A stretch of DNA of 33,814 bases from Spirochaetota bacterium (GCA_026414805.1 JAOAIH010000025.1:4115-37928), one strand, 5' to 3'; positions 1 to 9,810 are shown, counted from the stretch's first letter. Numbers and translations: made by a program. The notes: a model not told the origin generated them from the sequence alone.

Positions 1-273
1 GTTATCCGTGATGTTGAAGCTGCATGGAATGACGCTTTGAGCAGAAACCCTAAAGTCATTGGCATTAACTGCAAGAATTTAAAATTTATTGATTCATCAG
101 CCCTTGGCACATTAGTAAAATTTATGAACAGTGCAACAAATCGAAAGATAACATTATCGCTTTTTAATGTGCCACCATCAATAATAACCATTTTTAAAAC
201 TTCCCGTTTAGACAGATTTTTTACAATCAATACAAAAGAGGATTTTGAAAATAAATATCTTTTAGTTAGATGA
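1..273 (+). CDS. STAS-domain protein (anti-sigma factor antagonist type), 5' end outside window
   Basis: The reading frame is open from the first base of the window, so the gene starts upstream; a TTG at 37 is in frame but has no visible ribosome site and is unlikely to be the start. The visible 90 residues match the second half of a STAS domain: a buried beta strand followed by the FIDSSALG loop (the position of the phosphorylatable serine in SpoIIAA/RsbV-like proteins) and the following helix GTLVKFM. Proteins of this family bind anti-sigma kinases and release a sigma factor or control a phosphatase switch when unphosphorylated. No partner kinase is visible in the window. The family is clear; the pathway controlled cannot be told. 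Confidence 0.8.
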   Translation, partial: VIRDVEAAWNDALSRNPKVIGINCKNLKFIDSSALGTLVKFMNSATNRKITLSLFNVPPSIITIFKTSRLDRFFTINTKEDFENKYLLVR

Positions 274-398
274 TATTTTAGTTACTGAGATGTTATGATT
301 CTTATGTCAATATATTGCTTTTATTACTGTATGGTATATCATGTTCATTTTAGTTGGGTGTTAAATTAACATTCAGCTTTTATATAGAAAAACCATAT

Positions 399-681
399 TA
401 TCTCTCTTGTATCAGACCACAATTATCATGAAAAGAAGATATGTCCATACCTGCTTTGTGAGCAAGACGATTACTACCACGCTTTTGACTGTATGATATG
501 TGAATCTATCAAGAATGCGTGCAATCTGAAATAAATGCTTATTTTTATAAGCTAATGCGAATAAAGCTTCTCCTTTTTCTTCACAAAGGACTCTATAAAT
601 AATTTCTCTGACAAACATTGGGCTCAGAAATTTTTTGTATTATGGCAACAGCATTGATTCAAGAAGCTTTATACGTGCTGC
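399..681 (-). pseudogene. Decayed AraC-family transcriptional regulator (AraC_N plus start of HTH)
   Basis: Reading the minus strand from 681, one frame gives AARIKLLESMLLP, then a stop, then YKKFLSPMFVREIIYRVLCEEKG and further residues up to QIARILDRF. This is the typical end of the AraC_N ligand domain (family pattern RLL..LD.P....L.P...REI.YRLL...G). Just downstream, a different frame (minus strand about 475-399) gives NRLAHKAGMDISSFHDN, which matches the first helices of an AraC HTH (LA..AGMS.SSFHR.F). One stop codon and at least one frameshift separate these parts and the second half of the HTH is missing, so the gene is dead. The N-terminal half between about 681 and 860 could not be recognised in any frame. 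Confidence 0.6.
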
Positions 682-1012
682 ATTATTTTTTCGTTAGAAG
701 GGACTTGATAGATCCCCTTTGGCAGTTTTTTTGAATTATGACTGCCATCATCAATAGGGATCAAAGGGGGCACATGCAGTAAAATTATGGGAAAGACAGA
801 TGTTATTTTTTTGGGATATAGGAACCCAAGTGATGAATGATACCTATACATAGAAAGCTACCAAAAATTGTTATACAGGCAGAATAAAAAAACTTGTAAA
901 ATAACCCCACCATATTAGAAATTAGTTTGTATTACAAAAACATCTTAATGGTGCACCACTACCATGGGGTAAGGGTTGGTTATTTTTATTATATAAAATG
1001 GAGGATATATTC

Positions 1013-2209
1013 ATGGCAGACAACGATGTAGTAGTTGTATCGGCTTGCAGAACACCAATAGGAAGTTTTGGACAATCGCTAAAGGATGTTAAAGCGTATG
1101 AATTAGCTGCAATTGTTATGAAGGAAGCTTTGCAGCGTGCACACATTGAAGGCAGTGCATTGTCGGATGTTATCTTTGGTAACTGTTTGATGGGCTCTGA
1201 TGAAGCTAATGTGGCTCGTACAGCTGCCCTGAAAGCAGGTATCCCCGTTGAGGTACCAGCAACATCAGTACAGCGGCAATGCGCCTCTGGCATGACAGCG
1301 GTGGTGTTTGGTACACAGCAGCTTATTGCTGGGGATTCGGATATTGTATTGGTTGGTGGAGTTGAGTCAATGTCAAATGCTCCCTATGTACTATGGAAAG
1401 CACGCTGGGGGCTACGCCTTACTCATTCAGAGCTAACTGATGCAATGTGGGAACTGCTTCATTCAGGCAGTGGCCTTTTAGGTGAGCCGTATATCATGGG
1501 GCAGACAGCTGAAAATCTAGCGGAAAAATACAATATATCACGCCAGGAGCAGGACCAGGTTGCATACGAAAGCCATAAAAAAGCTGCCGCAGCTATTGAT
1601 TCAGGAAGATTTAATGATGAGATAGTTCCTGTTCCTATACCTCAGAAAAAAGGTGAACCTAAATTATTTGAAAAAGATGAACATGTTCGCCGTGATGTTA
1701 CACTGGAAAGCCTTGCTGCCCTGAAACCTGCATTTAAAAAGAATGGCACAGTAACTGCTGGCAATGCATCAGGTATTAATGATGGTGCAGCGGCACTGGT
1801 GCTTACAACGGCTAAACGCGCACACCAGCTGGGAGTAAAGCCCTTAGCACGGATTGCAGCCAATGCATTTGCTGGAGTTGAGCCTCATCTTATGGGCTAT
1901 GGCCCTGTCCCGGCAGTGAATAAACTGCTTAAAAAGACAGGAAAAAAGTTAGATGATATAGACCTGATTGAACTCAACGAAGCGTTTGCAGCACAGTATT
2001 TGGCATGTGAAAAAGGTCTTGGACTTGACCGAAGTAAAGTCAATGTGAATGGTTCAGGTATTGCCTTAGGACATCCGGTTGGATGTACTGGTGCGCGTAT
2101 TATCGTTTCCCTCATTTATGAGATGAAAAAGCGCAATGCACAGTGGGGGATAGCAACACTGTGTGTTGGCGGTGGAATGGGTGCAGCAGTACTTGTAGAG
2201 AATATATAA
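1013..2209 (+). CDS. Acetyl-CoA acetyltransferase / thiolase family protein
   Basis: A 398-residue thiolase, full length for the degradative/biosynthetic thiolase family. It opens with [15 protein letters not shown]; the acyl-accepting cysteine is Cys90 in QRQCASGM; the conserved ELNEAFAAQ, the histidine in [14 protein letters not shown] and the second catalytic cysteine in CVGGGMGAA are all present. Such enzymes condense or cleave acyl-CoA with acetyl-CoA in the cytoplasm. An upstream in-frame ATG at 998 exists, but a GGAGG at 1000-1004 is well spaced for the ATG at 1013, so that start is preferred. It stands alone: a strong hairpin follows at 2219-2244 and the next gene begins 149 bases later. 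Whether it works in acetoacetyl-CoA synthesis or in beta-oxidation cannot be decided here, as no partner genes are adjacent. Confidence 0.92.
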   Translation: MADNDVVVVSACRTPIGSFGQSLKDVKAYELAAIVMKEALQRAHIEGSALSDVIFGNCLMGSDEANVARTAALKAGIPVEVPATSVQRQCASGMTAVVFGTQQLIAGDSDIVLVGGVESMSNAPYVLWKARWGLRLTHSELTDAMWELLHSGSGLLGEPYIMGQTAENLAEKYNISRQEQDQVAYESHKKAAAAIDSGRFNDEIVPVPIPQKKGEPKLFEKDEHVRRDVTLESLAALKPAFKKNGTVTAGNASGINDGAAALVLTTAKRAHQLGVKPLARIAANAFAGVEPHLMGYGPVPAVNKLLKKTGKKLDDIDLIELNEAFAAQYLACEKGLGLDRSKVNVNGSGIALGHPVGCTGARIIVSLIYEMKKRNAQWGIATLCVGGGMGAAVLVENI

Positions 2210-2218
2210 ATCTTTGGC

Positions 2219-2244
2219 CAGGCGCGATGATAACATCGCGCCTG
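2219..2244 (+). terminator. Strong 11-bp hairpin after the thiolase gene
   Basis: CAGGCGCGATG, loop ATAA, CATCGCGCCTG: a perfect 11-bp GC-rich stem starting 10 bases after the thiolase stop. An outer pair TTTGGC (2213-2218) / GCCAAA (2254-2259) could extend it around one copy of the CTATCGCC octamer. There is no immediate T-tract, so it may stop transcription inefficiently or mainly protect the mRNA 3' end. Confidence 0.55.
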
Positions 2245-2312
2245 CATAGCTATCGCCAAAATTGTCATAAAAAAACTGAAAATAAATAAAATAATGATAC
2301 ATTTTTTACTAT

Positions 2313-2318
2313 TATAAT
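2313..2318 (+). promoter_or_regulatory. Possible -10 element upstream of the leuC-type gene
   Basis: A consensus TATAAT lies 40 bases before the leuC-type start codon in an AT-rich stretch between the hairpin and the gene. No convincing -35 box is seen at the usual distance, so this is tentative. Confidence 0.3.
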
Positions 2319-2358
2319 CCGGTGTAATTACAAACATCAATAGTAAGAGGAAACTGTT

Positions 2359-3618
2359 ATGGGCATGACAATTACCCAAAAGATTTTAGCTGCACATGCC
2401 GGGAAGGAATATGTTGAGCCAGGAGAATTGATTGAAGCAAAAGTAGATCTGGTGCTGGGAAATGATATTACTGCTCCTATAGCAATAAAGGAATTTGAAG
2501 AATTAGGTATAGGCAAAGTTTTTGATAATGAAAAAATAGCGCTTATTCCTGATCATTTTACCCCCAATAAGGACATAAAATCTGCTGAGCAAGTTAAAAT
2601 ATTGCGAGAATTTGCAAAAAAATATGGCATAGTTCATTTTTATGATGTGGGTAGAGTTGGCGTTGAACATGCATTGCTTCCTGAATTAGGTCTGGTGCGA
2701 CCGGGGATGTGTATTATTGGTGCTGATTCACATACCTGTACTTATGGCGCATTTGGTGCTTTTTCAACCGGTGTTGGATCAACCGATATGGCTGCTGCTA
2801 TGGCAACCGGTAAGACTTGGTTTAAAGTACCGGAGTCAATCAAGTTTGTTGTATACGGCAAACTGCAACCGTATGTTTCGGCAAAGGATATTATTCTGCA
2901 TATCATAGGCAGCATTGGTGTTGATGGTGCATTATATCAATCAATGGAATTTACTGGTGAGACAATTTCAGAGCTGTCCATGGAAGGAAGAATGACTATA
3001 GCCAATATGGCTATTGAAGCTGGTGCCAAGAACGGCATCTTTGCGCCCGATGGTAAAACGGTTGAGTATATAAAGAGCCGTACGGGATTACCGTATACAT
3101 TGTACTACAGTGATGACGATGCTCAGTATGTTGCTGTTAAAGAATATGATGCTTCCAAAATAGAACCAACAGTGTCATTTCCGCATTTACCTGAAAATAT
3201 CAAGCCTGCACGCGAGTCGGGAGTAACCATTGATCAGGTGGTAATTGGCTCATGTACCAACGGGCGTATTGAGGATTTACGGGTGGCAGCAAAGATTTTA
3301 AAAGGCCGTAAAGTGCATAAGGATGTGCGCTTGCTTATAATTCCTGCTACTCAGGAGGTGTACCGGAAGGCGCTAGAGGAAGGATTGATTGATATTTTTA
3401 TTGAAGCAGAAGCTGCTGTATCTGCTCCAACCTGTGGGCCCTGTTTGGGTGGTCACATGGGAATATTAGCCGAAGGCGAGCGCTGTGTTGCTACAACCAA
3501 TCGTAATTTTGTTGGTAGAATGGGACATCCAAAGAGCGAAGTCTATCTGGCAAGTCCTGCAGTGGCGGCTGCATCTGCAATTCTTGGGAGGATTGCTCAC
3601 CCGGAAGAAGTGAAATAA
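2359..3618 (+). CDS. leuC: 3-isopropylmalate dehydratase-type hydro-lyase, large subunit
   Basis: 419 residues, the size of the LeuC2/HacA (archaeal-type) large subunit of the aconitase superfamily. Visible hallmarks are LIPDHFTP near residue 65, the [22 protein letters not shown] segment, and the 4Fe-4S cysteines in GSCTNGR and CGPCLGG. The enzyme isomerises 2-isopropylmalate to 3-isopropylmalate in leucine synthesis; close relatives act on homoaconitate, citraconate or dimethylmalate, and the sequence alone does not decide. AGAGG at 2346-2350 supports the ATG at 2359; a second ATG (2365) is possible. The small subunit gene follows after 38 bases and the two are expected to form one heteromeric enzyme. 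Confidence 0.9.
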   Translation: MGMTITQKILAAHAGKEYVEPGELIEAKVDLVLGNDITAPIAIKEFEELGIGKVFDNEKIALIPDHFTPNKDIKSAEQVKILREFAKKYGIVHFYDVGRVGVEHALLPELGLVRPGMCIIGADSHTCTYGAFGAFSTGVGSTDMAAAMATGKTWFKVPESIKFVVYGKLQPYVSAKDIILHIIGSIGVDGALYQSMEFTGETISELSMEGRMTIANMAIEAGAKNGIFAPDGKTVEYIKSRTGLPYTLYYSDDDAQYVAVKEYDASKIEPTVSFPHLPENIKPARESGVTIDQVVIGSCTNGRIEDLRVAAKILKGRKVHKDVRLLIIPATQEVYRKALEEGLIDIFIEAEAAVSAPTCGPCLGGHMGILAEGERCVATTNRNFVGRMGHPKSEVYLASPAVAAASAILGRIAHPEEVK

Positions 3619-3656
3619 TTAGAGCTATCGCCAATAAATTTATTATGAGGTACAAC

Positions 3657-4151
3657 ATGAAGGCACATGGAAAAGCATGGAAATTTGGAAATGACATCAA
3701 CACTGATGAAATAATACCCGCACGCTATCTCAACACTTCCAACCCTGATGAGCTGGCATTGCATTGCATGGAAGATGCTGACCCTGAATTTATGAAAAAG
3801 GCAAAGCCAGGCGATATTATTGTTGCTGGGAAAAATTTTGGTTGCGGTTCTTCACGTGAGCATGCTCCTATTGCCATAAAAGCTGCAAAGCTGTCGTGTG
3901 TTATAGCTGAATCATTTGCGCGCATATTTTACCGAAACAGCATCAACATTGGGCTTCCCATAATTGAATCCCAAGAGGCTGCACGTGATATTGAGCAGGG
4001 AGATGAAATAGAAATTGATTTTGATTCTGGGGTTATAAAAAATATTACAAAAAACAAGGAATATAAAGCCAAGCCATTCCCGCCATTTATGCAGGACATT
4101 ATTGCCAAAGGGGGGTTGATGGCTAAAATACGTTCTGAATTGAAAGGGTAA
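3657..4151 (+). CDS. leuD: 3-isopropylmalate dehydratase-type hydro-lyase, small subunit
   Basis: 164 residues, the short archaeal-type LeuD/HacB form. It shows the [24 protein letters not shown] start, the substrate-selecting YLNTSNP loop and the swivel-domain [14 protein letters not shown] motif. It pairs with the upstream large subunit. An ATG at 3645 is in frame, but family members begin MKAHG and a GAGG at 3647-3650 sits at the right distance for the ATG at 3657. The intergenic gap carries one CTATCGCC octamer at 3625-3632. The gene converges on the AsmA-like gene with only two bases between stop codons and no terminator between them. Confidence 0.9.
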   Translation: MKAHGKAWKFGNDINTDEIIPARYLNTSNPDELALHCMEDADPEFMKKAKPGDIIVAGKNFGCGSSREHAPIAIKAAKLSCVIAESFARIFYRNSINIGLPIIESQEAARDIEQGDEIEIDFDSGVIKNITKNKEYKAKPFPPFMQDIIAKGGLMAKIRSELKG

Positions 4152-4153
4152 AA

Positions 4154-6241
4154 TTACTGTACTTGCTTTATATTTTTACCATCAAATATGTTTTTCCCTT
4201 CTGCCTTAAATGGTATTATATACCAGCGTCCTTTTTTATATTTAGCAAGTTGCAAAAGTGCCGGATTAGGCAGGTCCTGAATAAAAGCGGAACTGAATTC
4301 AAGTGAAATAGTGATGTCGCTTTCATCATGGCGATTGTACTGTCCGTTTAATTTTAACCGTATTTCAGGCGCATTGAATATAAAAGAATTTATGGTGACT
4401 TCAGGACCACTGAGATTAAAATTACCGTATATTTTTTGAAACTCTAAATTGGCAAGCTTATATTTTAAATCTTGCAGCCATATACTCAGTCCATTCTGCA
4501 ATCCGGTATTAGCTAATTTGCCATTTTCCACAGATACTTCAACCTTGCCGGTTATTCGGTCAATAACAGGATCTTTAGGTACGATAGTTACCTGCAATTG
4601 ACCTGATACATTCCCAAAAAGTCGATTTTCATACTCTTTAAAGTACGAGGTTATATTCTGTAAACGTACATTGTTAAATTTAGCCACCAGGTTAATCTGG
4701 GGATTATCCTGTGAAAGGGAAATGACACTTCTGCCACTTACTTCTCCACCAAAAATCTTTGCAGTAAATGAGGATAGAGCAATAACATTTTTTGACATGG
4801 TGTAATTGCAGTTAATTTTTTCAATAACCAATTGGTCTTTATATGCTTTTTGTATCAAAAGCTTTCCGGAAAGTTCATAGGGTATGTTAATTTCTTTTTT
4901 TGATTTTTCAGGTTGTTCTGATTGTCCAGTAATGATTTTATTCAGGTCAACTTCATCTGCTTCTATATTTACTGCAAACTTTTCAAACGAAGAATCTGCT
5001 GTAGCTACAGACAGTCCAAAGGGTACAGAATAGACAACCGCCTGTATCCCATCTTTTTTAAACTGATTGTTTTTGATAAGCAGATTTGTATCCTTCACGG
5101 AAAAAATAGGGTCTTTTTTCCCAACAACGATGTTTTGCAGCGTTACGTCAGCATCTATGGCTTTGTTTTTATATTCAAAATTTCCTTTTATTACTCCCGA
5201 AACATCACTTATGTCTATTGTACCAAGTAATGGTGCTATTTCTTTTACTGTAATGGATGCATCACTTACTTTTATATTTGTGATATCTCCATTAAAGGTA
5301 AAGAGCAACTGGTTCAGGACAAAGTTTGAATTTTCTATTTTTCCTTTTGCATTGGCAATAGTTACTATCCCCTTGTTTATACTTACATTACAGAACAGAT
5401 TGCTTATATACAGCATTGCTCCATTGCTAAGCTTGCAGCTTCCTGTTACTGTTCCTTGAACATTGTTCTTTGTTATTGACAAATTGTCAATGCTGCCGGT
5501 AAATATGCGGTAGGGTAGTATAGTATCAAGTTTGCTGCCCCAGCGATAAACCCATAATAGATCACAGCCATGTAAGGTAACATTGCCTCGTATGCTAAAA
5601 TCTTTAGTGGTTTTAATTGAGCAATCTCCAACAATTTTTCCTCTATTCTGTGGTAGTAGTAGTGAAAGATTCTTCAAATCTACCGTTTCATCGTTAAGCT
5701 CAACATTGGTGTCTATAGTATAGGTGCCTTCCAGTGGTTTGAGCTCTTTTGGGGGGTTTTCAAGAATGACAGTTGTATTGTGTAAAGACAGGGATTTTAT
5801 CTGAGTGGTGATGCTTGATTGTTCTTTTTCCAAAAGCTCTTTGATCAATTTTTCAAGATTTGATGTTACGGTCTTATTTTCTGTATAATACAATATATGT
5901 ATTACAGCATCATCCAGCGAGATATAATTGATGATGAATTGTTTTTGCAATAAAGGCATAAGCTGAAACCGTATAGCAGCGTCTTTTGAGTGTGCAATAA
6001 ATGGCTTATCTTTATCAGTATCATAGATAAATAATTCTGCTATCTGTATACCTGTGATGCTATAATCAATGGTACCTATTTTGACAGGTCTGTTTAAAGA
6101 ATCCTGCAGTGTTGTTACTATTATTGATTTGAGTGTTTCTTTGGGGAAGAAATAGATAAATGCTGCTGCAAAAGCAGCAATCAGTAGTATAACAATAAAA
6201 AGAGCTATCGCACTGTATTTAACTACTCTTGCTGGCTTCAC
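4154..6241 (-). CDS. AsmA-like inner-membrane-anchored protein
   Basis: 695 residues. One N-terminal membrane helix (about residues 11-32) is followed by a long beta-rich periplasmic-type region with repeated strand patterns and a C-terminal part (about 540-680: GKVEVSVENGKLANTG...INSFIFNAPEIRLKLNGQYN) that resembles the AsmA/DUF748-type C-terminal domain. Proteins of this class span the envelope and are linked to outer membrane biogenesis and lipid transport in diderm bacteria. Its start overlaps the 3' end of the upstream cNMP-domain gene by 23 bases, so the two are probably translated together. The specific function is not known; the family call rests on architecture and a few motifs. Confidence 0.65.
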   Translation of the reverse strand: MKPARVVKYSAIALFIVILLIAAFAAAFIYFFPKETLKSIIVTTLQDSLNRPVKIGTIDYSITGIQIAELFIYDTDKDKPFIAHSKDAAIRFQLMPLLQKQFIINYISLDDAVIHILYYTENKTVTSNLEKLIKELLEKEQSSITTQIKSLSLHNTTVILENPPKELKPLEGTYTIDTNVELNDETVDLKNLSLLLPQNRGKIVGDCSIKTTKDFSIRGNVTLHGCDLLWVYRWGSKLDTILPYRIFTGSIDNLSITKNNVQGTVTGSCKLSNGAMLYISNLFCNVSINKGIVTIANAKGKIENSNFVLNQLLFTFNGDITNIKVSDASITVKEIAPLLGTIDISDVSGVIKGNFEYKNKAIDADVTLQNIVVGKKDPIFSVKDTNLLIKNNQFKKDGIQAVVYSVPFGLSVATADSSFEKFAVNIEADEVDLNKIITGQSEQPEKSKKEINIPYELSGKLLIQKAYKDQLVIEKINCNYTMSKNVIALSSFTAKIFGGEVSGRSVISLSQDNPQINLVAKFNNVRLQNITSYFKEYENRLFGNVSGQLQVTIVPKDPVIDRITGKVEVSVENGKLANTGLQNGLSIWLQDLKYKLANLEFQKIYGNFNLSGPEVTINSFIFNAPEIRLKLNGQYNRHDESDITISLEFSSAFIQDLPNPALLQLAKYKKGRWYIIPFKAEGKNIFDGKNIKQVQ

Positions 6242-7436
6242 GTTTTCGTTCTAATGCTGATTTTTTCTTGTAAAAGTTAACAGTCTTTTCAAGCTCTTCC
6301 AGATTAGTACAGATGAGCTTGCCTTCATCTAATGTTATGTTTTTATCTTCCAATAATTCCACTACAAGGTGATCACCTTTATCGTGGGGAATGCCTACCA
6401 TGTTGAGAAGTTCTTTGACACCAAAATCAAAAGTAAAGCTTTCTTTTGGAGCTATCTTTACCTTTTGTTTTTCAACCTGTATAAGCAGCGTATCGTACAT
6501 CCTGCCTAACGGGTCACGTATCATCAGGTTTTCAAGCTGTCGGTATGCTGTCCAAATTCGTTCACTCAAAAGCTGTATGAGCCGGGTTGCAAGCTGTGGT
6601 TGGGTTTGAACCATTGTTTCAAAATTTTGCCTGTTTATTGCCATAAGTGTGGTATCGCCAAATGTGATTGCCGATGCGCTTCGTGGCCTGTTTTCAAGCA
6701 ATGCCATCTCGCCAAAGATGTCGCCTGGTTTTAGCACTGCAAGCAGCACTTCTTCATCGACAATTTTGGTAATTTTGACTTTGCCGCTTTGAATGATATA
6801 TAATTCATCACCGGGTTCATTTTCACAGAATATCATCTGGTTGTCTTTATATAGCCTGGTTAAGCTGTTCTTTTGAGGATTTTCAGGGACTTTGAGCGGA
6901 GCATTGATTGACTTTAAATGAGCTATCGCCTTATCCCTGTTTATACCGGTAGGGCAATACTGTATATAACGCTGTAATGCATACGCTGCATGTGGGATGT
7001 TTTTCTTTTTAAGGTAGTATTCGCCAATTTTAAAAAGGTGTTCGGGGTCCTCCTCAACTGCATTGGCAAATGTCAGGCGCGTTATTGCTTGGTCAAATTC
7101 TCTTAGTTTGCGTGAAAAAAACCGAATGATCTTCATGGCAACGGCAGGGTTTTTCTGGATGAGTATTCCAAACTGATCGCGCTGTACTGAAATAAGTGAT
7201 ACATCGGTAAGTGCTACGGCGCTTTCAATGTGGGCATGGCCGCTCATACAGGGAATAACGCCAAAAAAATCACCTGGCCCAAGGAGAGGATTTGCTTCTT
7301 GAGCTATTGGATTTTCTTTTACAAGCTTTACTTTTCCCTGGCGAATAATATAAAAATTGTCAGCGTTACGCTTTCCTTCTACAATAATGAAAGAATTTGC
7401 CAGATAGTTTACAACTTTAAACTGTTCCTGTACCAT
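6219..7436 (-). CDS. Tandem cyclic-nucleotide-binding-domain protein (Crp-like)
   Basis: 405 residues with two cNMP-binding folds. The first (about 5-115) is degenerate: its phosphate-binding loop reads FFGVIPCMSGHAHIESAVAL and lacks the Arg. The second (about 195-305) has an intact cassette, FGEMALLENRPRSASA, so only this one is likely to bind cAMP or cGMP. Between them lies a TPR-like helical stretch (EHLFKIGEYYLKKKNIPHAAYALQRYI). The C-terminal 90 residues take the place of the Crp DNA-binding part but no clear helix-turn-helix is seen, so this may be a signalling protein rather than a transcription factor. It shares a 23-base overlap with the AsmA-like gene. A CTATCGCC octamer falls in its coding sequence at 6923-6930. 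Confidence 0.8.
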   Translation of the reverse strand: MVQEQFKVVNYLANSFIIVEGKRNADNFYIIRQGKVKLVKENPIAQEANPLLGPGDFFGVIPCMSGHAHIESAVALTDVSLISVQRDQFGILIQKNPAVAMKIIRFFSRKLREFDQAITRLTFANAVEEDPEHLFKIGEYYLKKKNIPHAAYALQRYIQYCPTGINRDKAIAHLKSINAPLKVPENPQKNSLTRLYKDNQMIFCENEPGDELYIIQSGKVKITKIVDEEVLLAVLKPGDIFGEMALLENRPRSASAITFGDTTLMAINRQNFETMVQTQPQLATRLIQLLSERIWTAYRQLENLMIRDPLGRMYDTLLIQVEKQKVKIAPKESFTFDFGVKELLNMVGIPHDKGDHLVVELLEDKNITLDEGKLICTNLEELEKTVNFYKKKSALERKREASKSS

Positions 7437-7599
7437 CGATTGCCATTATAAAAATAAAATTGCTGTGTTGCTTCAAAGAATAGTATATTCACATTAAAAG
7501 TAAACAAAAAAATATATTTCAGCAATACTGCTATACATTAAAAATCGGTATTATGGAGTATAATATCAAGAATTTTTAAATAAAACAAACAGGTAGGTA

Positions 7600-7950
7600 C
7601 TATGCTTTGATGTTGGTTAAGTTTTGTATTTTCAGCCGTTTAATCTGATTAAAGATATTTGTGTCCGAAGGCTCATAGTATGTGGCTTTTTGGTAAGAAG
7701 CAATGGCAGCCTGTGTGTTCTGTAATTTTTCATATACCTGTCCACGATGTGAATAAAATTCCTTTTGACGTATACGGACTTTCCTCAAAGAGAGGTCAGG
7801 TTGTTCTCCAAGTGATGGTACCGGGAGTTCTTTTTTAAAGCGTTTCATAGGGGCTAGGATATCGTTTGTGTCGTGAGGAAAAGTTGAGCTCTTTTTTTTA
7901 TGCTGTAATAATACAGGTGTAGACGGGTTGTACTTTACTGGTTCAATCAT
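7600..7950 (-). CDS. Small TPR-containing protein of unknown function
   Basis: 116 residues, no signal peptide. The N-terminal half is basic and Pro/Ser-rich; the C-terminal half holds one recognisable tetratricopeptide unit (FYSHRGQVYEKLQNTQAAIASYQKATYYEPSDTN). A single TPR usually serves protein binding. It lies between the cNMP-domain gene (149 bases beyond its stop) and the membrane coiled-coil gene, on the same strand, which hints at a shared process but does not reveal it. Start ATG at 7950 is preceded by a weak GGA. Confidence 0.6.
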   Translation of the reverse strand: MIEPVKYNPSTPVLLQHKKKSSTFPHDTNDILAPMKRFKKELPVPSLGEQPDLSLRKVRIRQKEFYSHRGQVYEKLQNTQAAIASYQKATYYEPSDTNIFNQIKRLKIQNLTNIKA

Positions 7951-8031
7951 AGTAATATTCCACTGATAATATAAAGATACACAAAGTGTACTCAGAAAGT
8001 CAATAAAAAAAGAAAGAGTTGTCTATATCAT

Positions 8032-9702
8032 CTAATCTGAAGTAAGATATTTTTCAAGATACTCATTGAGGTCGTTAATATTTTTTCGTATCATGGATTT
8101 GAATTCTGGTGGTATATTCTGCTGCATTACCACTTTATAGTAATTGAGCGCATCACGTACTTTCCGCTTCTTTATAAGGTCGTCTGCTTTCTGTAAAAGT
8201 GGGCGGTATTTATAAAATGCATATTCAAGGATATTCTTTTCTCTGGAAAGGCTGAATTCATCAGGAAGCTTTTTAAAGTCATACGTTACTTTTAGTATAG
8301 GTAATTCTTTTTTCTTTCGCCTATCATGTTGTAAAAACTTTTCGTAGAATTTACGGTCTTCTTCAAGTTTACGCAATGTTTCCGGATCATCCGTATCATA
8401 TTCAACATCCTCTGATTTTCTGTAATCGCCTAGTATTTCAATTTCGTCATTTTTTTTATGCTTATCATCTTCAAGTATCTTTTTAAATATATCTTCGTCG
8501 CTTACTTCATCAAGCTGGCTTTTTTTATCGTCTTTCACAATGTCGCGTATTAGTTCCCAGTCCTCTTCTTCCTTTTGCTTTTCTGTTTTTTCTGCAACTT
8601 GTGATGATTGTGTTGTTGGAGCAGGTATGACGGTATCGCCATATAGTTTTTTCAGTATATCTTTTGCCATATCACTGTGAATTTTATCTTTATTCACAGG
8701 CTGTGGATGTGGAGCAGTAATGGTTGGTAGTTTTTCCAAAATTTTCAATATAGGTTCAGGATCAAGTTCTATTGGTAATTTGCCTTCGTATTTGACAGTT
8801 GAAACCTGAGGCTGTTTGCCTGACTCAAGAAGTCGGGAATGTACTTCTTTTAAGTTTTCTAATTCCTGTCTGGTCTTTTCCTTTTCTTCATACAGCTTAA
8901 ACATCCTGTCAGTGAGGTCATTGAGCTGGCTCTGTAGTTTCTGTATTTCAGAGGATTCATCTTTTGAAGCCAATCCCTTTAATTGGCTACCCAATTCTTT
9001 CTTCAAGTCCTCAAGGCGTGATGCTAGTGTAGCAATTTCATCCTTATATTTATCGATTGTGGTTTCTTCCAGGTTTTTTAATTTCTGTTTTTCCTGTATA
9101 CGTTTGGTAATTTCATCAACTATTCTGTCAACATCTAGTGGCTGTGGGTTAAATCCAATTTGTATTTTGTCAGGAAGCTTGATTGGGCTATCAAGTGAAA
9201 TTTTTATTTCATTGGGTTTGTTTTTGGCTTCAGCCTCTCTCTGACGGTGCTGTTGTTCCTGTTTTTGTTTGTATTTCTTAAGATAGTCAATGTTTGCTTC
9301 AATTTTAGTATTGGTTTCAGCATCTAATATTCTTTCATTAACTCCTTCATATAATGATATTGCAGTGGTAAAATCGCCTTTTTTTGCATACACTTCAGCA
9401 TTCATTAAAATCCGCATATATATCCTGAACCGTGAATAAGGAGGAATTATTTCTTCAGCAGAGTATGGCAGCTTAAAATCTTCATCAATGAATGTTTTCT
9501 CCACAGGCACATCAGTTGCCCTTCTTTTAGGCTTGGTGGCATCAGGGTATTGCTCTTCAATTTCAAGGTCACTTGCGCGGCGGCGATAAATTTTTTCAGG
9601 TGGTGTAGTCTTGTTTGCATCAGGCTTTGTATCATTGCCTGTGATTGCCCATAGCAGTATGATGATGACAATAATCAGCGATGTAATAAGAATTGGTATC
9701 AT
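8032..9702 (-). CDS. Membrane-anchored coiled-coil protein with TPR-like segments, unknown function
   Basis: 556 residues. A hydrophobic helix at residues 2-19 anchors it. Two Arg-rich short repeats follow, YRRRASDLEIEEQYPDA and PKRRATDVPVEKTF. A TPR-like hairpin (AEVYAKKGDFTTAISLYEGV) sits near residues 100-120, then a charged coiled coil at about 190-295 (KNLEETTIDKYKDEIATLAS, QKLQSQLNDLTDRMFKLYEE), a Lys/Asp/Glu-rich linker, and a second TPR-like segment at the end (ADDLIKKRKVRDALNYYKVV). It may scaffold other proteins at the membrane. No known family was recognised. Confidence 0.65.
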   Translation of the reverse strand: MIPILITSLIIVIIILLWAITGNDTKPDANKTTPPEKIYRRRASDLEIEEQYPDATKPKRRATDVPVEKTFIDEDFKLPYSAEEIIPPYSRFRIYMRILMNAEVYAKKGDFTTAISLYEGVNERILDAETNTKIEANIDYLKKYKQKQEQQHRQREAEAKNKPNEIKISLDSPIKLPDKIQIGFNPQPLDVDRIVDEITKRIQEKQKLKNLEETTIDKYKDEIATLASRLEDLKKELGSQLKGLASKDESSEIQKLQSQLNDLTDRMFKLYEEKEKTRQELENLKEVHSRLLESGKQPQVSTVKYEGKLPIELDPEPILKILEKLPTITAPHPQPVNKDKIHSDMAKDILKKLYGDTVIPAPTTQSSQVAEKTEKQKEEEDWELIRDIVKDDKKSQLDEVSDEDIFKKILEDDKHKKNDEIEILGDYRKSEDVEYDTDDPETLRKLEEDRKFYEKFLQHDRRKKKELPILKVTYDFKKLPDEFSLSREKNILEYAFYKYRPLLQKADDLIKKRKVRDALNYYKVVMQQNIPPEFKSMIRKNINDLNEYLEKYLTSD

Positions 9703-9751
9703 AGCAATAATAAAAATATATAATTAATAACAGTTATGCAATACATATATT

Positions 9752-9810
9752 AAAAAAATAGTATGGGCGATAGTTACTGGTAAAAACCCTCAATTACACT
9801 ATCGTCATAC
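9752..9810 (-). terminator. Probable terminator of the glgX-type gene
   Basis: On the minus strand GTATGACGATAG, overlapping the glgX stop codon, can pair with CTATCGCCCATAC about 24 bases later (small bulge), followed by TATTTTTTT. The 3' arm is one copy of the dispersed CTATCGCC octamer. The long loop keeps confidence moderate. Confidence 0.45.

Noticed and set aside
669-851. 60-residue minus-strand open frame upstream of the AraC remnant
   Set aside because: No match to the AraC_N start in this frame and no ribosome site; treated as non-coding or eroded sequence.
8816-9244. 142-residue plus-strand open frame
   Set aside because: Ser/Phe-rich shadow of the antisense Lys/Glu-rich coiled coil.
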